From the NCBI GenBank assembly GCA_963281255.1, contig OY725493.1:3441857-3505856 (forward strand): 64,000 bases of DNA, given 5' to 3'. This document shows positions 11,362 through 22,424 of the stretch, one piece after another. How positions within the stretch are numbered: position 1 is the stretch's first letter; every line of letters begins with the position of its first letter. This DNA comes from Aphrocallistes beatrix (lineage: Eukaryota; Porifera; Hexactinellida; Sceptrulophora; Aphrocallistidae). A program made the position numbers and the translations under genes. Below the pieces are notes generated by a model. It saw nothing but the letters and a program-made list of their open reading frames with translations. It did not search any database and was not told the DNA's origin.

Positions 11362-12082
11362 TCAAAGTCTCTGACGTTTCAATCTATAACAGTCCCTCTG
11401 CTCTTCTATTAACTGTTGATGTGCAGAGAATACAGCTATCTGTTGAAACAAAACTTCCTGCTGTAATGGAAGTAAGTCTGCAGCCTTCAAGAACTAGACC
11501 GAATCATCTTGCTCATCAACAGTTAGCCTTCTTTTCCGACTTTTCTTTGATGTCTTATATATGTCGGGATTTTAACTTCTGGAGACTCTAAAATTGGAGG
11601 ACCTTCAAATTCAACGGGACTTGCAGCTGGTACTGTTGATGCTATTGGAATTTCATTGTTCTCAGCTGGTGCTTGAAAAAGATCAATAGCACCTGAAATT
11701 CCGCTAAAAGCAGGGGTGTTTTAAAACATCTCTATTACCCGAACTGCAGAGTCAGAAATACTTCTATCTACTGATATAATTTGCATGTCCTCGTATACCT
11801 CCTGTCCAGCAGTGTTTGCACCCCCTCCACTCTTTCTAGCTACCCTAAAGCTTGCATCTATTTTGGACTTTGCGATTAGTTAGGTTGGTCCATTTTTTCC
11901 TAAGGTCTTCTACAGCTCTGCCTTTGCAATGAACTGAATTAAGTTTGGCTGCAATGTCTCTCCAGATTTGTGGTTGTCAGCAGAATTTCCTGAGCCTCCC
12001 AAATCTCACCTGCTGATTCAATTTCATTAATAAGACTGCACTCTTCTTCTCTGGTCCAATTTGCTTTGCGGGATTTGTCCAT
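11362..12082 (-). pseudogene. Myb/SANT-like DNA-binding protein of a Harbinger-like element (decayed)
   Basis: Begins MDKSRKANWTREEECSLINE. With frame changes it continues through a WRDIAAKLNSVHCKGRAVED block into LRKKWTNLTNRK, the tryptophan-spaced three-helix pattern of Myb/SANT-like domains encoded by the second gene of PIF/Harbinger transposons. In those elements this protein carries the transposase to the nucleus and to DNA. The C-terminus (SAHQQLIEEQRDCYRLKRQR) looks helical and basic and ends at 11362. Several frameshifts and stops make it non-functional. Copy 2 at 27446-27980 preserves the same N- and C-terminal blocks. Confidence 0.65.
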
Positions 12083-12324
12083 TTGTTTGGTATTGTTAAT
12101 GCAAGTACTCGGCAGCAATTTATATACACGGGAGGACGCCGATTTACCATAACCACTAATGACACCATTTATTTTCGTACACCAAATGACGCAGAAATTT
12201 TAACGTTGATAGAGTTCACTTTATTGTATTTCTCATAGCCAGTATTTATATTTTGTTTTAGTGAGCTTTTCATGTTACAATACACAAAGACTCTCGTTGT
12301 TTATATGTTTTGATTAATATAATA

Positions 12325-12531
12325 TTATGAATGCATAAGGTACAAATTATGCTCTTTGATATCTCTTAAATTTAGATTAATTCGACTAAAGTTATAAATA
12401 GCAAAATGATCCCTGTAGTTTTTTGAAGGAAAATGTTCAGTTTCCTCAAATGCAAACGGTTCATCCATAATACTTGTATGATGGTCAATGGTTGAATCTT
12501 CCAACATGGGCTGCTTCCAAACAATAGCCAT
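12325..12531 (-). pseudogene. C-terminal end of the Harbinger-like transposase (probable)
   Basis: A 68-codon minus frame ending FAIYNFSRIN, then DIKEHNLYLMHS. Copy 2 ends AIYNYSTLVN, then AIKEHKLYLMHS at about 27110-27200, so conserved protein sequence is duplicated with the element. Position upstream of the Myb-like gene suggests the transposase C-terminus. The catalytic domain is not visible, so the identity is inferred from context. Confidence 0.4.
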
Positions 12532-12555
12532 AGTATTATGAAGAACAGCACATTA

Positions 12556-12809
12556 CATATCTAAATACGTCTGTCCTACTGTTATAATTGATATCGTACG
12601 AAAAATCAACAAATTTGTCAATTTTTAAAATTTTGATGCGTAATGATGAAGTCGTAACAGTAATGAGTCATCATTTTTTGATGATAGTTGCATCATATGT
12701 GAGATATATTAATATATACATTCTATCAAAATCTCATCCTTCTAGCTTTCTGTGCTTGGCAGTTTCTTCAATCATTCCGTTACAGATATCGAGTTTTAAT
12801 TGTAAGGAT
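12556..12809 (+). repeat. dispersed repeat R1, copy E (5' truncated, internally deleted)
   Basis: R1 body from the ACGTCTGTCCTACTG word, with the TGAGTCATCATTTTTTGATG segment. It then jumps directly to CTTTCTGTGCTTGGCAG and the terminus CGAGTTTTAATTGTAAGGAT. The GC head and the second TGACGTCA are missing. Confidence 0.7.
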
Positions 12810-12837
12810 GAGTTATTAGATAATTGATCATATCGGT

Positions 12838-13005
12838 AAAATTTGGTAATTTATCAAATACTCAAAAACCACTGAATTTAGACATATAAATTATATTATT
12901 GATTAATGGAAAGTATTCTTTTGGCAATTATCAAATAAGATCAAATTTGAATGCCTAGTTATTGCAGTTTCAAGATATGAGCTCAACTGACCAAAATACG
13001 GTTCC
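12838..13005. repeat. fragment of foldback element R5
   Basis: About 170 bp matching the central part of one arm of the R5 foldback elements (41010-42008, 54411-55516), with words such as GAATTTAGACATA, GAATGCCTAGTTATTG and CAACTGACCAAAA. Confidence 0.6.
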
Positions 13006-13007
13006 AT

Positions 13008-13400
13008 CCTAATTCTCCTCTTCTTCCTACTCCACCACAACCACCAACCATTCCTCACTATAGGCCTACACCTCTCCTCCCTCTTCCTTGGAGGCCTATC
13101 TCCTCACTCAGCTCGCACTCTCCTAGTATAAATAGGATCGAGTCAGCTGATCTTCCACTTCCGAATCCTAATTCTCCTCTTCTTCCTACTCCACCACAAC
13201 CACCAACCATTCCTCACTATAGGCCTACACCTCTCCTCCCTCTTCCTTGGAGGCCTATCTCCTCACTCAGCTCGCACTCTCCTAGTATAAATAGGATCGA
13301 GTCAGCTGATCTTCCACTTCCGAATCCTAATTCTCCTCTTCTTCCTACTCCACCACAACCACCAACCATTCCTCAATATAGGCATATCCCCTCCTCCCCC
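13008..13400 (+). repeat. 159-bp tandem units with TATA-like box (LINE 5' region)
   Basis: Two nearly identical units (13008-13166, 13167-13325) and a partial third. Each full unit is pyrimidine-rich and contains CTAGTATAAATAGGATCGAG, a TATA-like box placed near the unit end. The arrangement resembles the promoter monomers of mouse L1. Promoter activity is inferred, not shown. Confidence 0.75.
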
Positions 13401-13543
13401 GAGTGAGCGCAGCGAGCGAGGGGGAGACAGGTGCTCCGCACCTGAGTCACTTTCTTCTTCCTATTCCTTCTCTACTTCCTCCTCATTCTTCTTCTCATCT
13501 TTCTCCTTCCCTCTTGCCTAACACCATGCGTATTTCTTCGGCT

Positions 13544-16317
13544 CGAAATCCATCCAATCTTATTACTATCAAGCCGATTAAATCTTCCCCGCGTGGTCAT
13601 CCTCATCTCATATCCTTCCATCTTCTCAATGCTAGGAATCTTAGGACTAAATCCTCTCGTTTTCTTGACTATGTAATCCTTCACGCTGAAGTGCAATGCA
13701 TCTGGTGAAGTATCATCTTTTGAGTTCTCGGATTGGACTATCTCTTCTTCTGAAATCTCCCTTCGTATTATCCTAATATATCGGCCTCCCTACTCAAGGA
13801 ATCATCCTATTTCTATTTCTACCTTCCTTGATCAGTTTTCTTCTCTCCTCGAGCCCATTCTCTTATGCAAGGAGCCCCTAATAATAACTGGAGACTTCAA
13901 TATCCATGTTGACATCCCGTCTGAGTCTTTACAGTTCTCCGAGCTCCTGCGTTCTCTATCTTTGATCCAGCATGTGAATCAGCCAACTCATGAGAAGGGT
14001 CACATTCTCGATCTAATAATATCCCGTTCTGCAGACAACATCATCCTCTCTGATCCCGCTCCTGTCCATCTATTCTCTGACCATTTCTCCATCTCTTGTA
14101 GTCTCTCGCTTTCCAAACCTTCTCTTTCCTCTCAGGAGGTTACCTATCGTTCCAAATCCATCAACCTCCCAATCTTTCTTGCTGATCTCGCTTCCTCTGA
14201 TCTATGTGCTAGCCCACCTGATCATCTTGAGGAACTTATTGTATCATATAACAGCACCCTATCCTCTATCTATGATCAGCATGCTCCTCCGCGATCCAAA
14301 ACCATAGTCACCCGTCCCCGTGTCCCTTGGTTCACCAGTAGCATCAAGCAGGCCAAGCGAGCGAGAAGGAAAGCTGAACGGAAGTGGCGCCAGTCTAATG
14401 ACTCTGACCATTTGGCTGAATTCAAGCATCAGAGGAATCTTGTGACTGACCTGATGAACAGGGAACGTCGCAGTTTCTATTCTGATTGGATCAGTCAGTC
14501 CTGTCATGACCAGCGCTCACTCTTCCGTAAGGCTAACTCACTTCTCGGCTTACGCCAGCAACAGGTCCTACCACCTCATGCTGATAAGGCTGCTCTTTCT
14601 CGGGAACTCGCCAACTTCTTTGTTCTTAAGGTAGATAACATCCGTTCCACCATTGATTCAAGTGCATCGTCGTCTTCCGTTACCCCCTCAGATAATTCAA
14701 ACAGCGAATCCCAACATACTTTCCACCAATTCAAAGAATTATCTGAGGAAGAAATTGTTTCCCTTGTTTCCTCTGCTCCTAATAAATCTTGCATCCTCGA
14801 TCCTATCCCAGCATTCTTGGTCAAATCATCTCTACCCATCCTAGCGCCCATCCTTACGAAAATCGTAAATGGTTCCCTCTCCACTGGTCATTTTCCTTCT
14901 CCCTGGAAGCGCGCCATCATCTTACCCAAACTTAAAAGACCAAATCTTGATCCCATCTTCTCTAACTATCGTCCACTTAGCAATCTTTCTTTCATTTCTA
15001 AGATCACTGAGAGGGCCGCTTCCATCCAGGTCGTGAATCATCTTACATTACATGATCTCTTCCCCGGGACGCAGTCTGCCTATCGTAAACACCACAGTAC
15101 GGAGACTGCACTCCTGAAGGTCACAAACGACATCCTCCTCAGCATGAATCGCCAACACGTATCTCTTCTGGTTCTTCTTGATCTTAGTTCAGCCTTCGAC
15201 ACCGTCGACCATACCATCTTACTCAACCGTCTCCAGTCTCATTTCGGCATTTGCGGCTCTTCTCTGTCCTGGTTTGAATCTTACCTCTCTGGTAGGACTC
15301 AATTCGTCTCGATTAAGGGTTCTAATTCCTCCGAATCTCCCGGTCCAACACGGAGTTCCTCAGGGTTCTTGTCTTGGTCCGCTTCTCTTTAGCCTCTATA
15401 CTAGTCCTCTATTCGACCTCATTAGGTCCCACCTCCCCGACATGCACTGCTATGCCGACGATACTCAGGTCTATCTTTCTTTTAAACCCGGTTCCATCTC
15501 TTCTGAAGAATCTGCTTTTTCCGCCATCCAATCTTGCATCTCCGCGATCCGTTCCTGGCTCCTCACCAACAAGTTGCTTATCAATGACACCAAGACTGAG
15601 TTCCTTATAATAGGGACTCGTCAACAACTATCTAAGGTTCAAACTGATAGCATCTCTGTTGGTGAGTCGAGAATCTCTTCTTCCAAAGAAGTAAGGAATC
15701 TTGGAACTTGGCTCGACAATACCCTCTCAATGTCTACTCAGGTCAGCAAAGTTGCCTCCTCCTGCTTCTATTACATCTATAACATCCGGCGTATTAGAAA
15801 GTATCTCTCTAGGGAAGTCTGTGAAACTCTTGTCAATTCTCTTATCACATCTCGTCTTGATTATTGTAACAGTCTCTTGTATGGTTGCCCCTCATCCCTC
15901 TTAGCTCGACTCCAGCGAGTCCAGAACAGTGCAGCCAGGCTTATCTACAATGTCTCTCGTACCTTTTCGTCATCTCCTCTTCTTATTAACCTCCACTGGC
16001 TGCCTGTTAAACATCGTATCCTCTTCAAAATCCTCCTCATAACTTACAAAGCCATCCATTCTCTTGCTCCGGACTATATCATCCAGCTCATACAGGTTAA
16101 GTCATCCAATCGTACTCTACGATCATCCAACGCCATCCTCCTTGAGCATCCTACTATCAAATCTTCCAAAACTCTGGGTGATCGTGCATTCACTTTAGCT
16201 GCGCCTGTTGAGTGGAATCTTCTGCCTCCGAGCATTCGGAATGCCCCCTCACTTCTTCTCTTCAAAAAACTCTTGAAAACTCATCTTTTCCGTATCGCGC
16301 ACGACACATCCACTTAA
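13544..16317 (+). pseudogene. LINE ORF2: endonuclease (deleted) and reverse transcriptase
   Basis: Encodes the LINE endonuclease/reverse transcriptase used for target-primed retrotransposition. The endonuclease start HLLNARNLRTKSSRFLDY is followed at about 13682-13692 by an internal deletion and frame change that removes the central endonuclease, including the acidic catalytic residue normally in the ETWL region. The rest resumes with LIYRPPYS and ITGDFNIHVD. The RT part carries RAIILPKLKRP, LLDLSSAFDTVDH, GVPQGSCLGPLL and CYADDTQVY, so both catalytic aspartate motifs remain. One extra base near 15341-15342 shifts the frame between SSES and VQHGVPQG. The C-terminal LHWLPVKHRI...LAPDYI region is characteristic of CR1/L2-type elements. 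It cannot be autonomous as it stands. Confidence 0.9.
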
Positions 16318-16623
16318 ATTAATTTCAATGCATATACATACCTTACAAGCATACATACACATACATACACATACATACGCATACATACACATACATACAT
16401 AACACACACTTACTTTTATTGAATTGTACAGCGCACTTGAACATATTAATATGGAATCTGCGCTATATAAATGTATATTATTATTATTATTATTATTTGA
16501 ATAAAGTAGACAATCTTCAAATAACTCATATTATGGATAATGTAACAATTTCTCATAACGTGACAATAAATAAAGTTATACTAGTTAACGAAAAGATCAA
16601 ATTTAAAAATTTAGTCTATGTAT

Positions 16624-16856
16624 TCATGATCTTAAATCATTAATCTTCTTTAACAACATTTTGCAATCATTGAGGACATTATCAGTTGTAGTAACACCCA
16701 ACACAATTGCTCTTAGACGATCTTCATCATTATAGGTTTCTCTTTTTACCCTAGTTTTCAGGTAGAACGTCGTGAAAAGTTTAGAATCCCATTCCGATTC
16801 CAAAGTAAATTTTCCATTATTATCGATGAATTTGCCTAGGTCATCAGAAGGTATAC
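16624..16856 (-). CDS. RPA1: RPA1 last coding exon
   Basis: Replication protein A 70-kDa subunit, C-terminal end of DNA-binding domain C, which contacts RPA32 in the trimerisation core. The acceptor TTATTAG precedes GTATACC. The first two bases complete the glycine codon begun by the exon ending at 38975 (phase 1). The exon has 76 further residues and a TGA at 16624-16626. YLKTRVKRETYNDEDRLRAI matches the RPA1 C-terminal pattern (RVKVETYNDESRIKA in vertebrates). The end LLKKINDLRS is slightly shorter or diverged. No disruption, so probably functional. The LINE tail lies only 126 bp beyond the stop. Confidence 0.9.
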
Positions 16857-17975
16857 CTAATAAAACAAAACTTCAATCACAATAAATGAATTGAGAGAAA
16901 TCCAACATAGTCCAGCAATTACAGAAAGCCATTATTAAAATACCGAAAATAATGATTACGCGTATACTAAAACATGTCCGAAAATTGCGCAGCACCATTT
17001 CCGAAAACTTCGTCTTTGTATAAAATAAAATGGCGTATATATATATATATAGCGACATGACCTCTGGAAAAAATGGAAAACAATTTTCACACAATTTCTA
17101 TACAATATATATTGCTTCACTCCAATAATAGAAAAGGAGAGCTATAAGAGATGTTAAACGTGGGTGCGTACCTCCTTTTAGAAATACTTACGAATTCCAA
17201 ACCGCTTTTGATTCTCACTGCTAATTTTTGAGATCAAGTGTCTCAAAGTCTGTTTCTTTTTCATTTATCCCTACCACATCCTAATGATAGACCCCAGGGC
17301 ACTCCAAAAAATTTTTAGGACATGCAAAGGAAACAAATGCTTCCAAAGTCGAATGATAGATAGTCTCATATTTGCTACCCCATAGAATTAATCAAAAGAA
17401 AGTTAAAATGATAAAATTGTAAATTTTATATTGATGTGAAAAAAAAGTACCAAAAACCCGAAAAAGTGTTTCTTTACTAAAAGTTAAGATATCAAGAATC
17501 GAGTGGTCCAACGTTCATCGCATAATGATATGGAACAATTCTTGAAATTTTCTACCCTCTATCTCAATCCAATTTCTACTTTTTTAAAATTAAAGACGGT
17601 CAATTTTGAAAATTTAAAGTCCCGAGATTTTAAGTTTAAATATTAAGAACAAAATACTAAAATATGATACTATTTCTTTTAGTTTATAGAACGAAAATCA
17701 CCATAAAAACAACAATTGTTCAAGTATAACCATATAGAATGTACCTGGCACTCGAGATTTTTTCTCTCGGATAAATAAAAGCACTCACATGCATTTATTG
17801 GCATTTATACTGATGATTTAGATAACTAAACATTGTGAAAATAGTAAAATTACACTGAAAATCTACAAATTTCTTTGACACCCTTAGCCCCGAATATTTT
17901 GAACTAATTGTGAAAGATAATTCATATTCCTAGCACTACAAATTATAATCCATCAGTTTAGAATGAATCTATATA

Positions 17976-18288
17976 CAGTACACCCTCGCTAGTCCGAACC
18001 TCGCTAATCCGAACCCTCGCTAATCCGAACACTTCATTCTTAAAATCCGAACACCCAAAATAGATTTTATTCGCCTCTATGATTTGAATAAACGTTTATA
18101 AATTTAAATTTATCATTAAGATTGAGAAACCTCGTTAAATAAGCAATCATAGCGAAATAATATCCTTAATATTCTAACAATACAAATGTATTATAATTAA
18201 TGCCCTATTGAATTAGTGTTATTTCACTAATCCGAACGATTTTTCCGAACATTGGAACAGAGCTGTTCGGATTAGCGAGGGTGTACTG
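17976..18288. mobile_element. pogo-like MITE, CTCGCTAATCCGAAC motif, copy 1
   Basis: 313 bp flanked by TA. The ends CAGTACACCCTCGCTA are inverted and perfect for at least 14 bp. CTCGCTAATCCGAAC is repeated three times in the left arm and is present inverted on the right. A truncated copy is at 22179-22424. Confidence 0.85.
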
Positions 18289-18300
18289 TATTATCATATA

Positions 18301-18446
18301 CAGGGCGCCTAACTTTTCGAAATCTAAGGACAATTTCGGGGTTCGAGGGGGGGCTCAGCCCTAATTTTTGGATTTCGTCTATGGGCCATCTTCGAATCCA
18401 GGGGGCGCTCGAGCCCCCCAGCCCCCCCCCGGGATTGGCGCCTATG
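18301..18446. mobile_element. small GC-rich MITE
   Basis: 146 bp with ends CAGGGCGCC and, inverted, CATAGGCGCC. It has runs of G and C next to GGGGCTCAGCCC-like words. The segment is absent at the matching place in R6 copy b, which supports an insertion. Superfamily unclear. Confidence 0.5.
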
Positions 18447-19254
18447 ATCATAAATATCCTTTCAATTAAGATTATAATAGATTATATATCTTCAATAGTT
18501 TTCAAGATATGACATGACATTCGCCTCTTTCAGGACAAGAGAGGTATTATGCCCGAACTTTACCTATAATAAGCGATATCTCACAAACAAATGGTCGTGT
18601 CTGAATAATTTCTTTTTAAAATGATCAGAATTTTATTTCTGATACAATTGTCGGTAAATATCAGATATCAAACCAGCAATTTCCCGAGCATTATAGAAAT
18701 GAACTCCCTTATATAGAGAGCTATTTTAATTGGGTTTTATTCGCCTTTCTTCTAAATCTTTGTATTATATAATCTCCAAAGGGGCCAAACAATGTTGAGG
18801 TCCATATCATTGAAAAATGTCAAATAAGTAAACCTGATTGATGAATGCGTCGAAAAACCGCCAATAATTTCAATTTTTAGAACGCTAAACTTTGGGGGCT
18901 AACGCTAGTGTTTGGAAGTATTCGCCATTAACATATATCCGTATATCTGTATATCCGTTTTACATCCTGTCTATTTGAATTTGGCCCAATTTCTTAATTG
19001 ACCCAATTATGCATGTAGTATAGGATCATTTAATAAACATGTTCATCGAGGATCTGAATAGTAATAGATATCTAACCTTGCCAAGATACAGAAATTAGTT
19101 CTTTAGTTTCCTAAAGTAACTTCTTGGGCAAAGTTTTACGAGGACGACATCCTTAATTTAATCATAGTGTATAGTAATAAAAAGGTCATCTGTATATGTT
19201 CACATATTTATATATGTAGTACATATGTTACAACTATTGAAGAATTTTGAAAAA

Positions 19255-19330
19255 TATGCTAGAGACTAGATTCCAAAGGTTGACAGAGTTTTTAAGGGTG
19301 TAGATTCGAATATCCGTGAACATATTCGAT
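19255..19330 (-). repeat. R2 repeat fragment
   Basis: Inverted copy of R2 (TGCTAGAGACTAG, AAGGTTGACA, TTTTAAGGGTGTAGATTCG). Confidence 0.6.
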
Positions 19331-19436
19331 TTATATATAAGGCCTGACTACTGAGATTTGGTACCATGGATTACTTGAAGTGCATTTTTTAATATACCCA
19401 TAACTGTAACATATTAATATCATTAACAATCATGTA

Positions 19437-19624
19437 CAGTCGACTCCGCTTAATAGGGCCACATCGGTCAGAGGACATTTTGCCCCGATTAAGCGGAGAA
19501 CCCTATTAACCGAAAATATTTTGTATTAGCTTCTATGTGTGAGAGCTATTCCGGTCCTGGCAAAAGTGGCCCGATTAAGCGGTTGACCAGATTAAACAGT
19601 GGCCCTATTAAGCGGAGTCGACTG
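19437..19624. mobile_element. pogo-like MITE, TTAAGCGGA motif
   Basis: 188 bp flanked by TA. Inverted ends are CAGTCGACTCCGCTTAATAG. The word GATTAAGCGG or its complement appears at least five times. Non-coding; the short frame at 19535 is internal to it. Confidence 0.85.
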
Positions 19625-19721
19625 TACATACTTGTATTTTTGCTAGCTCTTCTTTATGATCTTAGTTGTAACGTCACCTACCATAATATTATTATCACTT
19701 TATTATTTTCCCAAACATATA

Positions 19722-19906
19722 CAATCAGGTTCGCTTATTATGAACCCGCTTATTATAAACATTCGTTTATTATGAACTAACTCTCTGGTCCCAATTCAAC
19801 AGGTTCCATAGGATTTGTATTAGGTCGAGTTCGCTTAATATGAAGTCCCTCTATTATGAACATACTTTTTGGTCCCCAAGGTGTTCATAATAAGCGACCC
19901 TGACTG
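19722..19906. mobile_element. pogo-like MITE, CGCTTATTATGAAC motif
   Basis: 185 bp flanked by TA. Ends are CAATCAGGTTCGC and, inverted, CAGTCAGGGTCGC. CGCTTATTATGAAC and variants recur at least five times on the plus strand, with one inverted at the right end. Confidence 0.8.
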
Positions 19907-19913
19907 TATTAGT

Positions 19914-20281
19914 ATTTAAATCTAAGTTGACTAATTCATTAAAAAATGGCAAAGAATTATGAAATATTCGAATAATTCATAATTCAAGTATGAATTAGTC
20001 AATCATGTGTGATAAAAAGGAAAGTAACAATTATTAACTAATAAAGATTATAAAAAGTGTTACAAACATTTTCTATAGCATTGATCTATGTATGTATCAA
20101 TCCTCGACAACAATGTTTCCACTTCCTGAATAAAAAATTATTCGAATAATTTATCCCTACAATTTATGACTTTATCTTGGCTAAAACTTTGTTTTTCAAT
20201 AATTCTTCTCAGGTTTAATGAATTATTCGAATTATTCGAATTATTCATTAATTCATGAATTAGTCAACTTAGATTTAAATT
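19914..20281. mobile_element. R7 inverted-repeat MITE, copy a
   Basis: About 368 bp with inverted ends ATTTAAATCTAAGTTGAC, then ATTCGAATAATTC words iterated in both arms. Copy b is inverted at 52121-52468. It is separated by only 7 bp from the preceding MITE. Confidence 0.75.
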
Positions 20282-20459
20282 GTTCGTTTTTTTAAAAATC
20301 AACCACAAGAATTATATATTTATTTGCTACCTTGTTGTGAAGTTATATACGTATTAACTGATTGTCACATTTACACTTCTACTCACCGTTTAGGTATGTA
20401 TACATTAATTCAAACCAGATGACACCGAGAGAACCATTACCTACAATGACGGGCTTCGT

Positions 20460-20745
20460 ACTGTTACAATTTCCAGGATAGAATAGCTCTAAAGAAAACT
20501 TCAGTACCCAGTATATTCCCCAACTACCCTTCCTATCTTTCTGAATGGAATTCCAAGCCTAAGAGACTATCTTTGGACCACACTGAACGATTGCTGATGG
20601 AATCTGCCTAATCTAAGAGCATAACTGACAACGAAGAATAGGTAGATAAGTTCTTAGTTAATTCATTTCCAGATCTTCTTAGTTTAGCGACCCCGACGCT
20701 CGACCTACGAAACGCCTGGATAGCTCATATGTCCAATAACTATTT
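20460..20745 (+). pseudogene. P-element/THAP-type transposase, N-terminal fragment
   Basis: The plus frame reads LKKTSVPSIFPNYPSYLS, the VPTIFP-YPSYL pattern that follows the THAP zinc-binding domain in P-element-like transposases. It continues past two stop codons as VDKFLVNSFPDLLSLATP. THAP cysteines upstream are not recognisable. It may derive from the same family as the C-terminal piece at 49840-51546. Non-functional. Confidence 0.45.
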
Positions 20746-21849
20746 TTTATTTTTTATTAAGATAATTATTTCAGAAACATATATTTACTACTTTCACAGG
20801 CTACAAAATGATCCATTAAAACTGAATAAAACATCATTTCGGCTTATATTGTCAGATATATACTAGTTCAAACTATAATATTTCTCATTGTCAAATATCG
20901 GATAGTGAACGTCGACTTCAATTATCGAATCATCTCACATTTCTTTTCGATTAAACAACAATCCAAGAATCCTAGTCTAGTATTGGACTGTTAATTGGGA
21001 CCGTGTTCCAGCTCCTCGCCCGCATCAATATTTAGCTCACGCATATATTGTGATTTGGGATCAGTAACCCATTATATTTCAGGTACAAGGATTTATTGCT
21101 AGAGATTGAATTATACAATCGATATGCCAGTATTTCAAAATATATTGATGGTTATTGAGACTTCAATGGGTGAATTGAATGTTTGTAGCCAATTATAAAT
21201 CAAATTATAAATCAAAATCAAAATCCAAATGTGGCTATTAAGCTAAGCAATCAATACGATTGTTGTTAATGATGTGTATAGAAAAATTGGAGCACTTTTC
21301 ATAATTATTTTGGAAGTTCTGGCCTTGGCAAATATGATAGACTATCTATGATTCGATTTTGAAGCATCTGTTTCCTTGGCATGTCCTAAAATTGAGATAA
21401 TAATCTTGATACTTTCTGTTCAGTGACATGGTAAACACTGACCATAGCATTCTATATACTAAGGCAATGGCACTCTATTCAAAATCTGGACCATGGATGG
21501 CAATTACCATGGAACTTTCTAGACAATTAATTTAACAAGTTTTATGATTTTATGATTAAACATGATAAATTCATATACTCCCTTCTTACTTAGAATATAT
21601 TTTGGAATAATTTTCCGAAATTGAAATAATTCATTTTCCTGGATATTTGCATCATCTATCTATGCGTGAAAAATATCAGAGTACAATACCTTACAATGAC
21701 ATCTTGATTTTTACAACCTCGGGTTCAGGAAATAGATGCACTGATGTAATTACTCCGAAATAAGGAATTTAGCGAATAACCGACTCCAGTTAACAACTTT
21801 GAAATAATATTTTCTCAGAAGCACCATTCACCACCGGTTAAGAAGCACT
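20746..21849. other. no gene recognised
   Basis: AT-rich sequence. A 65-bp word at about 21433-21500 (CATAGCATTCTATATACTAA, then GGACCATGGAT) recurs at about 61916-61980 and marks a low-copy repeat. No coding signal seen. Confidence 0.4.
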
Positions 21850-22125
21850 GCTTTAAATCTTAATGATATGTCCCTTCACCGTCTGAAGCTTAAAAAGATT
21901 GCATCTGTCATTCTTCTGCAGAATCTTGATTCTACTCAGGGTTTGTGTAATGGTATTAGCTTGACTGTAAGATCGTTTAATAAACGTCTTATAGACGCTT
22001 AGATTATCACAGGTATCCATGCGGAAACACGAGTATTCATTCCTCGCATTCCACTACTTACTCCCTCAGATTTTGGCCTTCCTTTTATTTTAAAGCGAAA
22101 ACAGTTCCCCAGTACCTTTTGTAGT
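21850..22125 (+). pseudogene. Helitron helicase, C-terminal fragment
   Basis: The plus frame reads LHRLKLKKIASVILLQNLDS, then TQGLCNG, ITGIHAETRVFIPRIPLL and FGLPFILKRKQFP. This is the order of blocks in the Pif1-like helicase of Helitron RepHel proteins (LR-NLD, GLCNGTR, GERVFIPRI, LPF-RRQFP). A TAG interrupts it between the second and third blocks. Helicase motifs I-III would be upstream and are absent. A relic, but it shows that rolling-circle transposons are or were present in the genome. Confidence 0.8.
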
Positions 22126-22178
22126 ATATTATTATATTGATTATATTATATACATTATTATATTTATTATATGTATTA

Positions 22179-22424
22179 CAGTACACCTTCGATAGTTCGA
22201 ACCTCGCCAAAACGAACCCTCGCTAATTCGAACACTTCATTCTTAAAATCCGAACACCCAAAATATAATTTTATTCGCCTCTATGCTTTGAATAAACGAT
22301 TATAAACTTAAATCTATCAATAAGATTGAGAAACCTTGTTAAATATGCAATCAAAGCGAAATAATATCATTAATATTCCAACATATACAAATTTATTATA
22401 ATTAATGCCCAATTGAATTAGTAT
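22179..22424. mobile_element. pogo-like MITE, copy 2 (3' truncated)
   Basis: Matches 17976-18230 from CAGTACACC(t/c)TCG to TGAATTAGT, then breaks off before the right inverted end. Confidence 0.8.

Larger units (their letters stand above)
10958..12540 (-). mobile_element. PIF/Harbinger-like element, copy 1
   Basis: Minus-strand element whose 3' end at about 10958 carries GTATTCACTAAG and inverted AGTTCGATCTTAAG words, as at the end of copy 2 (28499). It contains the C-terminal end of one protein (12325-12531) and a second, Myb/SANT-like reading frame (11362-12082). Copy 2 lies inverted at about 26990-28499 with the same gene order. The 5' end is lost next to R1 copy E at 12556. Confidence 0.65.
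13008..16498 (+). mobile_element. CR1/L2-like LINE with tandem 5' units
   Basis: About 3.5 kb. 13008-13400 is a 5' array of 159-bp units. 13544-16317 is a defective endonuclease plus reverse transcriptase frame. 16318-16498 is a 3' tail with an ACATACATACAC run, a GCGCACTTGAAC / TCTGCGCTATATAAA stem-like pair and a terminal (ATT)n microsatellite, as typical of CR1/L2-type LINEs. The 3' end stops about 130 bp before the last RPA1 exon. GC content is visibly higher than the surroundings, so it is a fairly recent arrival. Confidence 0.85.
17135..18935. mobile_element. R6 element, copy a (truncated), host to two smaller inserts
   Basis: Matches the TTAA-flanked R6 element at 30770-32698 over most of its length (AGATGTTAA(a/g)CGTGGG, TGATATGGAACAA, CCCGAATATTTTGAAC(t/c)AATT, GATTATATATCTTCAATAGTTTT). 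Its first 80 bp or so and its 3' end are missing, and a stretch of about 500 bp of copy b is absent. It hosts a pogo-like MITE (17976-18288) and a small G-rich insert (18301-18446). No coding capacity. Confidence 0.75.

Noticed and set aside
14576..14884. 102-codon minus-strand frame in the LINE
   Set aside because: Antisense to a well-matched reverse transcriptase; no independent support.
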